Shown piece after piece: positions 1 through 50,989 of a stretch of DNA of 57,500 bases. How positions within the stretch are numbered: the stretch's first letter is position 1; each line of letters opens with the position of its first letter. The position numbers and the translations under genes were made by a program. The DNA comes from Apostichopus japonicus (lineage: Eukaryota; Echinodermata; Holothuroidea; Aspidochirotida; Stichopodidae): positions 12,937,417 to 12,994,916 of the forward strand of contig NC_092571.1 in the NCBI RefSeq assembly GCF_037975245.1, in the 5' to 3' direction. The notes below the pieces were generated by a model. It did not search any database. It was not told the origin of the DNA and was given only the letters and a program-made list of their open reading frames with translations.

Positions 1-180
1 AACAAGGGGAGATGGAAGATTGAATCCTTAGGTGACCTAGTACGAATCAGTAGAGAGAGACTGTGGATGCAACGACTTCGCACCATTCAACCTCATGGGC
101 TCAACATTCAGGAAGCACATGACTATATATCCTTTCTTCTGCCCCCCCCCCACTCTCCAACTCCACCTCGTTTCCCTTAG
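1..180 (+). pseudogene. Penelope-like element ORF, C-terminal GIY-YIG endonuclease tail (5' cut by window)
   Basis: Frame 1 is open from the first base to a TAG at 178-180. It reads ...SRERLWMQRLRTIQPHGLN.., which looks like the C-terminal block of the GIY-YIG endonuclease of Penelope-like retroelements, where a conserved R-E-x-x-W and L-x-T-x-x-P-x-GLN pattern closes the domain. The catalytic GIY and YIG segments would lie outside the window, so intactness of the whole ORF cannot be judged. The last 20 or so codons run into a poly-C tract and are low-complexity. It would have encoded the endonuclease part of a retrotransposon polyprotein. Family assignment is from memory of the motif. The reading frame is seen directly. 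Confidence 0.6.
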
Positions 181-560
181 TCACCATCTCTTCTCGTAGC
201 TCGCTTCCACTTTTTTCTCCACACTTTTCTGTCTTTGTCCTTCTGCAGTTTAATCCCTACCCTCTTCCCTTAATCCTCTCCTCCCTCTACTGTTTGTCTC
301 CTACCTCTGCTCTTGCCCCTATTGGTTTCATTCTTCTCTCCATTACTTGTCTACTAATCCTCTTATCATCTATCTCTTTTGTTCTCACCCTGTTTATTAA
401 CCTGCCTGTAATCTGTGATTGTATTTATCCCTTCTGTTACTGTTAATTGTCATTCAGTCTCTGAAGATCCTGCTAGGATCCAAACGTGAGACCCACTTAC
501 TTTTACATATGATTCTGAATTTGAAATGTATGTAGGCCTATACGAATTAGGCTTTTTTTC
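181..560 (+). mobile_element. 3' UTR / tail of the Penelope-like element
   Basis: After the stop comes a pyrimidine-rich stretch, then a block around 455-490 with a small hairpin (arms GATCCT / AGGATC at 466-480) followed by an AAACG run. A similar CTGAAGATCCTGCTAGGATC block recurs at the ends of retroelements in many invertebrates. The 3' boundary is not defined; no poly-A or target duplication is visible. Confidence 0.4.
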
Positions 561-1472
561 CGAATTCAAGGGAAATATTTAATTGATTGATCGAAAAGTT
601 GCTTAGCCTTTTGTTACTTTTGATAACATTGTGGAACGTATTTCACAGTAAATTCCCATTAAAAAAATTAGATCATGAGTTTTGCAATAGTCTAATTTGA
701 TTTTACATCAATAGGAGTAAATGGTTATTCTTATTTTCCAATTTTCATTTTACATTGAATTGAACTTAAACATGAAAACTGTATGGCTTGATATGTTTCG
801 ATTGGAATCACGTTAATTATTAACATTCACTCACATTCATTCGATGAAAAAAAAACTATAGAGGAGTGTTTAAATATAATTTAATCAAATCATATATTAA
901 AATTATATCTAAAGTTTTGTGTTCTACCCACATTTAAAGGTTCCAGTGGTAAAGACCCTCCCTCAAAACAAAATTCAGAAATGAAATGATGAATTAGTAC
1001 CAAGAGGGTCAATTAAATGACTGGTTGTCGTCGCAACTTGGCGTTTATGTCTCTCCTTGTACACATCATGTATTTATCATGGATTTACTAGGAAAGAATG
1101 ACGCTCAACAGTACACCCTATTACAGCAAACTACACAAAAACAATACTGCCTATAGTCACTTGAGGGCCCGAGTATGTTTTTTCCAGATTTAGCAATCAT
1201 TCGACAATACAAGAATACAAGAAAAAACCTAAAAGAGAAAGTCACTTGAGCGATTTTGTTAAGACACGAGATCAACGCCCACACCGCCCACCCCTTCCAT
1301 CCCTCCACCCCCACCCCATCACCACTCCCGTGTAAAGAACAAAACATGGCGAACCTAAAATATTCAACAACAGCCGAGTTTCATATATATAAATCCCTTG
1401 CTTTTTAACTATCAGTCACGATTCGAGCAATATCAGTATTTAGGAATCGATGACGTAACATTCAAATGTATG
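561..1472. other. Intergenic / 3' flank of the arylsulfatase gene
   Basis: AT-rich sequence without a supported gene. It should contain the 3' UTR and poly-A site of the minus-strand sulfatase. I find no canonical AATAAA on the minus strand within 450 bases of the stop. The nearest variant is AGTAAA at about 1084-1089, so the mRNA end is unresolved. Confidence 0.4.
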
Positions 1473-40871
<39,399 letters not shown>

Positions 40872-40925
40872 AACAAGACATTTATTAATGGAGCAAAATG
40901 GAGCAAAACAAACTAACGATGAAGA

Positions 40926-40970
40926 GTATGGATGCAAGGGCTACGATGACTATATATTGATATGCAAACA
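40926..40970 (-). promoter_or_regulatory. Putative core promoter of the arylsulfatase gene
   Basis: On the minus strand a TATATA (40956-40951) lies just above exon 1, with an octamer-like motif (ATGCAAAC on the + strand, about 40962-40969) directly upstream. The spacing predicts a start site near 40926, which supports the ATG at 40871. Inferred from motif and position only. Confidence 0.4.
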
Positions 40971-43105
40971 GTGCTAGTGGTAAATATTTTCGCTATCTGC
41001 AGGACGGGGGAAAAACAGAAGTAAACAGCTGCGGCTCTCCGAAGAAAAATTTGTTGGCTATCTTCCTGATGACTCCGTGTCTCTTCGTCGAGTTTGAATG
41101 GTTGTCAACGTCTTCATGCCGCTGGCAGCAGAAACACTCTGAACTTGCTGATATTCCACAACCATCTCAGCAGGACGTTATTTTCGTCCTCCTTTTTGTT
41201 TTTCTTGTAAGAGGTATAACTTTAAATATATGACCGCTACAAACATTTAAATGAAGCCAATTTGTACTATCACCGCGGTGAAAGGTTGATCCGACGAGCA
41301 TTGGCCTTTTGAAGGTCAACCATTTGTCATGGTATACATTCACACAGTTGTAGAAAATGAGGTATAAGTTGGTATCCTTCCGAGTAAATTGTCAAAACCG
41401 ATCTATTTATCATCATGTTTAAATCCCCTTCTACTAATTGAAGGTCTATTATCATGCTGACATTTTCAAGTGATTATGCAACACATAACACGTACGATGA
41501 CCGGTTTGGCAGGTATAGTATACATTCTGACGAACATCGGGTTACCGACTTCCCCAACGATAATTCTCTAGTTATATATACACTCTGCTTCAAATGTGAA
41601 TGACATGTTAGTCCTAATCCATGCGACCGTTATATATTTACCCGATCGGAAACAATGACAATAGCGTCTAGACGAGGACTTGGAAGTGTCATTGTTTGAT
41701 GTCCCCCGTACAGGCAGGCCTTCTCTAGAATTTTCTCTTTCTATTTCTCTCTCCCCCTCGCTGTCACACTCTTTCCAATCCTCTCTAAATCTTATGGTTT
41801 CTCCAGGTCGACTTCGTAACAAGCACTCCCGTCTCGATAATCGAAATCATTGCAATGACATAGAGCTAGTAGTGTTGAAAGATGACAGGTTAGGCCTATT
41901 GATCCTATACAAACACTGTAAATCGACAGACATCTCTGTGAGATTCCATCCGGTATGACATGTTGTGCACGACTGCTTTCACAATCTCTACTCGATTCAA
42001 TAGCTGCTGTCTGTACAACAGGGATATACCAGTGTATAGATATGTCTAACTGTGGTTATACCAGGTGTATCTCTGACTATGAATAACATATTTTAACCCT
42101 TTTATCTCCTGCAGCGTCATTGTAAGTGTAGGGTCTCTTGGACGGCGTTTTATTGATGCAACATAATGATGCTCTACTTTTGTTTACAAGGGGTATACCG
42201 TATTTCAAAACAATCGTAACAGACTAAAGTAACTTTTGAACTAAACGGTATCTCATCGTATGGAAAGAGTGATCAGTTCATGTTATGAATACTTTGAAAT
42301 ACAATATAGATTGTTTTGTATTCCACTGAGGACTTAAACAGAGGAATTTCCAAGTCCCCAGACGTCATTTGAAAGGAATCACCTTGTCCTCAGAAGAGAT
42401 CTATTGTTAAGGGTTATTGTTAAGTAAGGGTACGCGGATTTGACTCATAAAAACAAAAACTGGGTCCTGTAAAACACATCTGAGTATGTGTATATGTGTG
42501 TATGAACATGAACTGGCAATATTTGTCACCGTTTTTAGAACTTTAAATCGGTTTCCACTATCCTAACTAAGCAGTGTAATATTTGCAAATGGTTGGATAC
42601 TCCCCGATCTAACTAATATTTTCCGGTTTTGCCAGGTACGCAATTAGCTAGTCATTATGACCCGTTTAAACCAATCTTGAAAGTATATAATGCATGGTAT
42701 GATTTTCATATGTTCATGTTTATGCATAAAACATTCCTGGCAACGTGATTATTTGGGTGTGGCGAAAGTAACAGATTATGTTCCTTATCAGTCGATTATG
42801 GTACTTCCAGAATGTGACAGAATTATATTGAGCTCAACACACATGTGACAAAACCCCAACTATCATGTTTGTCTTGTGTGACAGCGATCTTTACGACGAA
42901 CAGCTCCCTCAAATAGCTAAGAAAACTGTCTGTTTCGTTTGGGAGATCCTAGTCAGGTCATAAAGTCATGTCTGTGGGCTGTCTTATTTGTAAATTTGTA
43001 ATAGGGTCATAGTGCCAATAGCATCCGCGGAAACCTTGTTTATTTAATTTGCTTATTCCTTGTTTTTTGTTTTTATTGTTCAATGTAGAATGTTAACAAC
43101 GTCGA
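40971..43105. other. Upstream intergenic region, no gene seen
   Basis: AT-rich sequence upstream of the sulfatase. A pyrimidine-rich (CTCT) patch lies at 41717-41790. No coding exon or element recognised. Confidence 0.4.
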
Positions 43106-43339
43106 TATGTATATTAGATCCTCCTGCAAGCAGGAACTCGCGAAGAACCTTCATTGGCTTATCAAAGCCGCAAGCTGACCGAAGTCAGTCTCTTACATTC
43201 ATATTAAACGTCCATGATTATGAATTGTTAATTGTCAACAACTCTGTAACTGGACGACAAATATTAATCTGGGAGTGACTCGAACCGGCGACCTTATGAT
43301 TGAAAGGCACCGGCGTTAACCACTGAGCTAACACTCCAC
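43106..43339 (-). mobile_element. tRNA-derived SINE, family A, copy 3
   Basis: Reverse orientation, same body blocks. Its head ends at GGAGTGTTAGCTCAGTGG (complement at 43320-43338). A 14-bp direct duplication, AATATATTAGATTC, sits immediately beyond the head. Confidence 0.9.
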
Positions 43340-44048
43340 AATATATTAGATTCAATATATTAGATTCAGCATTTGCAAAACCCATCTAATTTACAGAAAA
43401 TGAACATTGTAATAAATAGAAAGGTATACACACTCATACTAAATGAGATATGCAAATATGGCTCGATGGTGTCATATTTAGACTTGATCAAGTCTTCTAC
43501 TTTATGTGGGAAGTAACGTTAGATCTGTGACATCTCCCAAATGAAATAAGCTGCTCGGGAAAGTTGTTCATGACAGTTTTATCTAACACAGAGACCAGTC
43601 ATGATGGTTTTAGTGTGTGTCTCCTTTAAATTGTGTATCATAATCGGCATACCATAGACTGCATATTCATTACTAAACTGTATTGATGCTGAGATATGAG
43701 AAGGCCTATAAAGATAACAAAAAAATTAAAAAGGATGACCGGGTAAGCAATTTTTCCTCCTACATATGATTTGTTTCAATCCTATAGTCATGCACAGAAA
43801 TGTTTTAGGGTTCTACAATCTTGTTATCGACGGAAACCGGTTAATCGCTTCCTTCTGTATTTGTAGATGCGTCAGCACTGGTATAAGACATAGGATTGAC
43901 GTCCTCTTACACTAATGGATAATCTATAGTGACTCCTCCATTCCGAATGTGGTGGTTGAAATTCTAAAGAATTTCTTGCAATATTTCCTTTTCAATTTAA
44001 AGTAGCATTCAAAATTTGACTGTATATATAGATCGACTGTATAGATAG
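43340..44048. other. Intergenic, no feature seen
   Basis: AT-rich sequence between the SINE and the tetranucleotide array. Nothing recognised. Confidence 0.4.
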
Positions 44049-44672
44049 AGATGGATGAATGGATGAATGGATGGATGGATGGATGGATGGGTGGGTGGGT
44101 GGGTGGGTGGGTGGGTGGGTGGATGGATGGATGGATGGATGGATGGATGGATGGATGGATGGATGGATGGATGGATGGATGGATGGATGGATGGATGGAT
44201 GGATGGATGGATGGATGGATGGATGGATGGATGGATGGATGGATGGATGGATGGATGGATGGATGGATGGATGGATGGATGGATGGATGGATGGATGGAT
44301 GGATGGATGGATGGATGGATGGATGGATGGATGGATGGATGGATGGATGGATGGATGGATGGATGGATGGATGGATGGATGGATGGATGGATGGATGGAT
44401 GGATGGATGGATGGATGGATGGATGGATGGATGGATGGATGGATGGATGGATGGATGGATGGATGGATGGATGGATGGATGGATGGATGGATGGATGGAT
44501 GGATGGATGGATGGATGGATGGATGGATGGATGGATGGATGGATGGATGGATGGATGGATGGATGGATGGATGGATGGATGGATGGATGGATGGATGGAT
44601 GGATGGATGGATGGATGGATGGATGGATGGATGGATGGATGGATGCATGGATGGATGGATGGATGGATGGAT
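44049..44672. repeat. (GGAT)n tetranucleotide array, about 620 bp
   Basis: About 150 uninterrupted GGAT units with one block of GGGT units at 44090-44120 and a single GGATGCAT interruption near 44644. Long open frames on both strands (IHPS and MDGW repeats) are a by-product of the 12-base periodicity and not genes. Confidence 0.99.
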
Positions 44673-45169
44673 AGATCACCCAAAAGGCCCAAATGAATCA
44701 GTTGGTTTAGTTTGGATTATATCTAGTTTACGTCAATAAGAAAACAAGCCCCATAGGTCAAGAAACTTTAAAACGTCTAGACTAAAGAAAACAGCAGTCA
44801 TCACGAATTATGTTACGCTGTATCAGGCAGGTTTACTGACTTGTTTGAGTGACGTGTTTACGAGTCATCTTAAATTATACCAATATAATTATGACGGGGT
44901 TCTTCATGGGGTCAACATGGAATCGGGTAAAGTTCGCACCGCTATAGCTCTGCACCCGCTTGTTTTCAGTGTAAACCCACTTGGGAGTCTATCACCGGAA
45001 TATACATCATCGCTAGATTATAACGGCTAGTCGTGTTTCATCTCGATCCGTCATAACAGAGTTCGTCTTTTCTCAAAGAGATTGAACCCATAAACAGGTG
45101 CAGTATTTCCTAAGAATGGTGGCAGATATGATTATCTTTATAGTCCTCAACAACGGACTTATAGAAATG

Positions 45170-46275
45170 GGATCCACACTCGTACTCGAACAGTTGTTTG
45201 TGTACATCTGTTTATCATACTTTGTGTACTCAAACTCGAATTTAGACAAAAAAGGACAAGAACAGACAAAAAAGGACAAGAACAGACAAGATGTCCCCGT
45301 TCAATTTTCGTTCGGTCTATACTTCTACTACACTCCTACTCGTATTATGCTCGTACTGTACTCGCCCTGTACTCGCACTGTACTCGTACGATATTTGTTC
45401 TTTTAACCATATTGCACTCGTTCCATATTCGTATACTGTACTGTCATTGTGTTTGCACAATACTTGCGCTATACTTGCACTGGAAACTCTTACCTTGCTC
45501 GCACTGTACTCGCACTGTAAGCAAACTGTGCTCGCACTGTAAGCATACTCTGCTAGCACTGTATGCATACAGTATTGGTCGTTTGGATCTTTACTTAAAA
45601 TTGCACTTGTAACATAATCTTTTAGTGTATATTCTGTTTATATTCTACTGTAATCGTACTGTACCCGCACTCTACTCCTTACTGTACTCACAATGCACGC
45701 GTACAGTACTGGTACGGTACTAACAATGCACTTGTGCCGTAATCTAAGTTTAGTGTACTCTCGTTGTATTCATAATGTATTCACGCTGAGTTCGTATTGT
45801 AGTCGCACTTGGTCTCCTACTGTTCTTACATTGTACGCGCAGTGTACGCGTATAGTACTGGTACTTTATACTCACATTGCCGTAATCTAAGTTAAGTGTA
45901 CTCTCGTTGTATTCACAATGTACACGCACTGAAATCGCATTGTACTAGTAAAATACAATATAGTGTTCCTTAATTGTATTCGCTCTGAACTTTCTTTTTC
46001 ATTTTATTTTATTTATTTATTATTTATTTTTTACTTTTTGATCTGTAACGTCTGTACTGTGTTGCCTGTGTACATGCTTTTATTTTGTTAGCTCGTCTTC
46101 ATGCAGTGCTTTATTGTTTTTATGTTTTTTGTTTGTTCTTATTGTCTTACATTTATGTTATCTGCAAGCATGTAATTTCTTTTTATTAGATACAATGAAG
46201 TATAACATACCATACCATACTCCTATACTGTGCTCGAGCTTTATTCGTACTGAACTCGCACTATATGCCCACCCC
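45170..46275. repeat. Degenerate minisatellite of an ACTGTACTCGCACTG-type motif
   Basis: Variants of TGTACTCGCAC and TGTACTCGTAC recur about every 11-12 bases at 45320-45560 and more sparsely at 45640-45950 and 46215-46265. An 18-20-bp exact direct repeat (AAAAAAGGACAAGAACAGAC) is at 45246-45286. Confidence 0.75.
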
Positions 46276-47929
46276 ATAGAAATTGAACTAGGAGGAATGC
46301 TGACACATTCTATCGCAGTGAAGCCTTGGAAAAAGTTAGGGCGCTTTGAGTTGTACGGCAAATCATTTGTACGTCTTTATACTCAAACAGTGTCAAAGTT
46401 GTCCCTGGAAAATGCCGTGGAAAAGCAACCCTCCCTCCTCCCCATCCTCTTCCCACACACTTACTTGTGTGTAATACTTCCATATTAGTCTGTGCATGCA
46501 GTTATCAGTTTAATGTTAATGTTGCAAAGTGTGTAGTAGCCTATTTTCCTAGTATTGAATTGTTAGTGATAAGCCCAGGACATCATAACCGTCATCCCAT
46601 GTTATTCTGGAGTGTGGATCTATCGTTAGGGATACAGTTTTAAGTAAAATGAGATGGTGAAAATTTTGTAATTAGGCTTTAGTCATATCGCATTCGAAAG
46701 GACAGCCGTAGCCGGTCTAGGGGCCTAGGCTAATTATATCCAGGGTCCAGTGAATAACAATACAGCAGCCGACACTAGTAAAGTAATAAGATTTCATGTA
46801 ATTGCTTGTACCATCGCTTCCTAAGAAATACCGGTGAAACTGTAGTCTACTGCTACAGTTTGTGACGATTTTGGCACCCAAATGAGGCACACGATATCAC
46901 CATTTCGAGTGATTTATGTCAACTTAATCACTTAAGTTATATCAAAGACGTAGTGTTTGTATTACGCGTCGGTACTTTCTCGCCGTACAAGCAAAGCGCC
47001 ACCAGTTTAGGATGGGTGGCTTCAGTATATTTCTCATGACGTCATTCTCCCTACTTCAGTTTCTATGGCCCAACCCGCACTGTATACTTAGTTAACTGTT
47101 TCTGCACTTGCTCGTACTAATGAGGGATATCATACTACCTGTATACACTCCTACACTAAACATCTGCGCAACAGGCCTTGTACCGTATACGTCACACCAG
47201 CTTAATGGGCAATAACGATGTCCATATAATGATAGAATATGGCATGACGGATTAATGGGACAGTTTTTAGGATGATTGTACGAGCAGATCACTTCGACTA
47301 TTTCCTCTTTAGTATCTGCCTTTATATACCTCCCGGTAATACAAGTGAGGCCTTAAATCTCGTCAAATCGCTTTTCAAAGGCCTTTATCACAATTAATAT
47401 AATGACAAGTCCAATTTTATTTTATCCAGACTGCTATACAGATTGAATAACGTTCAATATCTCTATACTTATAGATTTTGAACTTTTCCTGGACCCAAAT
47501 GATTTAATTTAGTCTAAGGGTGTTATTCAGTCTTAGTCAGCGAGGGTGCGGTGTTAAAGGGGGGGGGGGGTACAGTGGAACGTCTCTCCCAGTTTTGTGA
47601 AGAACGTTAAAAGTGACCCTTTTCATAAATTAGAGGACCCCTTTTTGGTGAGCACACTTTCTCATTATTGTAATTAAGATGCAACGTTTCGTTGGCAAAA
47701 GTAAGTACACTATATTCATGTGTGAAGTTGCGGTAAGGAATCTAGGATTGTTTGTGTGATTGTTTGTTTTTCAAACGGTTTGTAGGTAGCTTTGGAATAT
47801 CCCCCTCAAAGCAAAGTACCAAGTCCCACTCCTCTTTGACGTTTGTGTCGTACCTTCCCCTTCCACTCAGCCCCCAAACTGAACCCTCTTCCGCCAATGC
47901 TTGGTTCTTGGTGTAGTTATTTACAGACC
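46276..47929. other. Intergenic, no gene seen
   Basis: No exon or element recognised; poly-G at 47560-47570. Confidence 0.4.
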
Positions 47930-48600
47930 GACAGTTTTGACATGCAGCTATAGGTTAAGTTACAAACTGAAACTTTAAGTTTTAACCGATATGTACATTG
48001 GCAGACTGATAACTTTAATGTGAAGATTGGGTTTCATACATTTTACGAATATTACTTTACACAAAGATATGATATATCCAAGACTACTCATTTTGGGATT
48101 TTACGCTCGGTAACCTATATCTATTGGCTGGTACAGACTTCAATCAGTTATATACCGTTACGTGCAGATGACAACTAATAGGTATAGCTGTAGACTGTCG
48201 GTATTAATCGGTATGTGCATTAAGCTTCAGCCAATAACTGCATCATGCAGCTATTAAGGCTTATAGCTGTAGACTGATAGGTTTGATCATGGTTATAAAT
48301 AGTTAAACAGTTTCAGTTTACAGCGAGAGTCATAGTTACGAAGTACAGCTGTAGACATACTTATTGACCGATCTCTTCGGCTTTACAGCTGTTAAAACAG
48401 AGTTACAAACTGGTAGCTTCGATCTACAGCTCATATAGTGATGTTGCTATACACTAATTGCTTCTGATTACAGCTAGTCTACAGGCATAATTATCGACTC
48501 ATCACTTCGGTTTTACAGCTACAGCTTCGGTCTTACTAACAAATAGCTTCTTTCTACAGCCAATCATGTAACTAAGAGCTCCTGTTAAGGCTATAACATA
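47930..48600. repeat. Strongly decayed tandem repeat with a TACAGCTGTAGACT core
   Basis: TATAGCTGTAGACTG, TACAGCTGTAGACAT, TTACAGCTGTTA, TCTACAGCT, TTACAGCTAGTCTACAG and TTCGGTTTTACAGCTA recur roughly every 35-60 bases, often followed by a (C/T)GAT or CTTCGG block. It reads as an old satellite of about 45 bp. Confidence 0.6.
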
Positions 48601-49066
48601 GGCTTTAACATTTTAGAGATTGATAAGTTCATGCTAAACAAACATCTATTTATACTTGAGGCCCACTTGTTTTGGTAAAATAAATGTCAATTAAGCTCTT
48701 TTTTGTTTTTGCGAATGATCATATAATGGAAGTAAATTGCATGTATGTTTAACCTACAATTTGTCAAACATAAACTGCGATGCTGATTGGTAGCTCAGCC
48801 AATACTGCAGGAAATATTTTATGTGCCCTTGAACTTTTGAAGTGAATCGAAATGTATAATTGCTACTTTATCGGTCATACCATAGTAGACAGGGCACAAT
48901 AAGCGAGTTCAGAGTTTGCATTGCGCAATGGAGGTCAAGAGGTCAAATAAGAATACTCTCGTTGCGGCGAGAGTTGTATGCTCGCCTACCCACGTTAACT
49001 TAATGAGCACTTACATTAGAAATCGCATAATTTACGTCTAAATTTACTCTGTTTTTTCGCTTTGGG

Positions 49067-49633
49067 ATGGATATTCCTACAAGTTTGGAAGAGTTTAAAC
49101 TTTGGAAAGTTGACAGACTGAAGGAACTTTTAAAGAAACGAAAGTTGAAGATGAATGGCCGGAAAGAAGAGTTGGTTGCTTTAGCGTATGCTGCCGTTCA
49201 GATGAACATTGCTGAAGTTAATAAAGCAGATGCGCGAAATGAAAAGGCAGATGACTACGCATCGGTACTTCAGGTTGAAGGAAAGACCATGCCCGATCCT
49301 CTTTCGGATTTACCACTTGCATGGGAAGGCGAAATTGAAATGAAAAAATGGCCGCCTTGCATGTACATTGATATTGCGCATTATTTTACCAGTATTGATA
49401 ACATTGAACTGAAGCAAAGACTGATGACGGACTATAAAGATGGTAAAGTCTTCAGCTATTTAGAGTCTGGGTGGCTCAGGGAAATATTTTACAATGCCAT
49501 TTCTGCCGAGTCAAGGTTGTGCTTTCTAAAGGCAGAGTGTACACCATCGCAGCGTATTAATAATATTCCTTGGAATAACCCCTGGAAATCCCCCCACCCA
49601 CTATTATTTTTTATAATGTTCTTCTCCAAATAA
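49067..49633 (+). pseudogene. SAP-domain protein, YqaJ/SWIM-family-like N-terminal part, truncated
   Basis: 188 residues. Residues about 5-42 (LWKVDRLKELLKKRKLKMNG RKEELVALAYAA) form a SAP motif, a helix-extended loop-helix that binds DNA. Residues about 130-168 (SGWLREIFYNAISAESRLCF followed by LKAECTPSQR) match, from memory, a block found in invertebrate multicopy genes where a SWIM zinc finger and a YqaJ-type exonuclease/recombinase domain follow. Here the frame loses similarity after INNIPW and ends 20 residues later, and no CxC..CxH finger or YqaJ motif is found downstream. I read it as the first part of a transposon-borne gene whose rest is deleted or replaced. The ATG at 49067 is the first in frame and directly precedes the SAP motif. 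Confidence 0.65.
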
Positions 49634-49672
49634 AATAAATATTTTTATTTATTTTTTTCGAACAAATTGAAC

Positions 49673-50250
49673 CCACCCTATAAGAGGACAAACAAAAACG
49701 AATGACCGAATGACAATTGACTTTGTACAGGGTTAATTATCATTCGCGAATGACAACGAATAACAACGAAGGACGGTGGTGAGTGGATATAAGAGGGATA
49801 AGAGAGAAGAGGTCCCACCTTTATGATCAGTCTGGGAAAAGAACCTCCGCCAGGGAGGCGACCGGCCCCTTGCCCTGGGGGGGGGGTAATAAAAACTAAT
49901 TTTTATACAGCAACAATTTTTTTTCAATTCCCCTAAGTTCACGGGGTAAAATCCCACAGGACAAGTCAAACATCTTGCTCAAGAATTTACCGAAAACACC
50001 GGTCACAGTCGCAAAATGTCAACTCGAAATCTTGCGATTCAAACCCCAATTTTCCGATTTTTTTTTGCGTGGCTTTAATATACCCACAAAGTCTGAACTG
50101 TGATATCCGGTTGAAGCAAATGTCTGTGCTGTCATTTACTTTCATTCGTTTTAGTCAACGCAATTTTTTAGTGTATAGGCCTACAACATATTGTCATTCG
50201 TTATGTGTAACGCAATTGTCATTCGTTTTAGTAACACCCCCCTATAAGTA
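49673..50250. mobile_element. Possible nested MITE inside the SAP element
   Basis: CCTATAAGAGG...AAAAACGAATGAC..AATT (49677-49718) is partly inverted at 50213-50247 (AATTGTCATTCGTTTT..CCCCCTATAAG). The shared core is AAAACGAATGAC. It could explain the loss of the ORF's 3' part. Confidence 0.4.
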
Positions 50251-50989
50251 GTAGGAATATGCCAAGAATAAGACTAAGCTTATTTTAAATCGCGCATAAA
50301 AATGAAGAGAACTAATATTTCTTAACATGAAAAACCATGTAGTTGCAACTACAAGATACCAATGGCTCTACTATGCAGTGTTCGTTGATGGACGTAAAAG
50401 CAACGAGCATGAGGATAGGTTATGTAGGCCTATTTAGATCTACAGTTCTGTCAGTGTCACTGTTAGTATTTTAGACTCGAGTTGCTTACGATATTCTCTA
50501 AAAAACAGTTCAGGCTCATAATGACAAACAAAAGGGCAAAATAGTTTGTTCCATGCTATATTTTAAATTCATTTCCGAAAATTATCAGTTACAACTTCCG
50601 CGAAGCATTAAGACACCCGCAACCACGTAAGGTGGCGTAACCCATACGAAGGATACAGTCACATATACTCCTTTTTCCCGTTCGTAGGCCTATATCAGAC
50701 TAACTATTTCACGTGCGATACGGACCTGTGTTCCATTATATTCAATATTATTATGAAGTAGTTTCAGTCAATTTATACACGTTTTTAAGTCGTAAACACA
50801 CCGAAATATGCACTAGAAATAAATTCCGAATGTCGCAGTAACCCATTCTTAGTGCGATTATCGTTATGAAAAGCTGTCATTGTTTACGTTTTCCGAGGAT
50901 TCAATTCTCAGTTGACCTGACCCCAAGTGAGAATCGGGCATGCGCACTCGTAACTCTGAACTCGCTTATTCATTCGCTTAATAACCCCC

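Larger units (their letters stand above)
48898..50970 (+). mobile_element. DNA-transposon-like element with 19-bp perfect TIRs around a SAP-domain ORF
   Basis: AATAAGCGAGTTCAGAGTT at 48898-48916 is exactly inverted at 50952-50970. A TGCGCA lies at the same distance inside both ends. The element is 2073 bp. No target duplication could be recognised. It encloses the SAP-domain ORF (49067-49633), about 150 bases from the left end, and an apparent nested insertion. Superfamily unknown. Confidence 0.65.

Noticed and set aside
43924-44739. Several long open frames (IHPS and MDGW repeats) on both strands
   Set aside because: They are produced by the (GGAT)n array, which has no stop in any frame; not genes.
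46114-46488. 124-residue open frame with hydrophobic start
   Set aside because: The hydrophobic start comes from a T-rich tract; the rest has no recognised motif or splice context.
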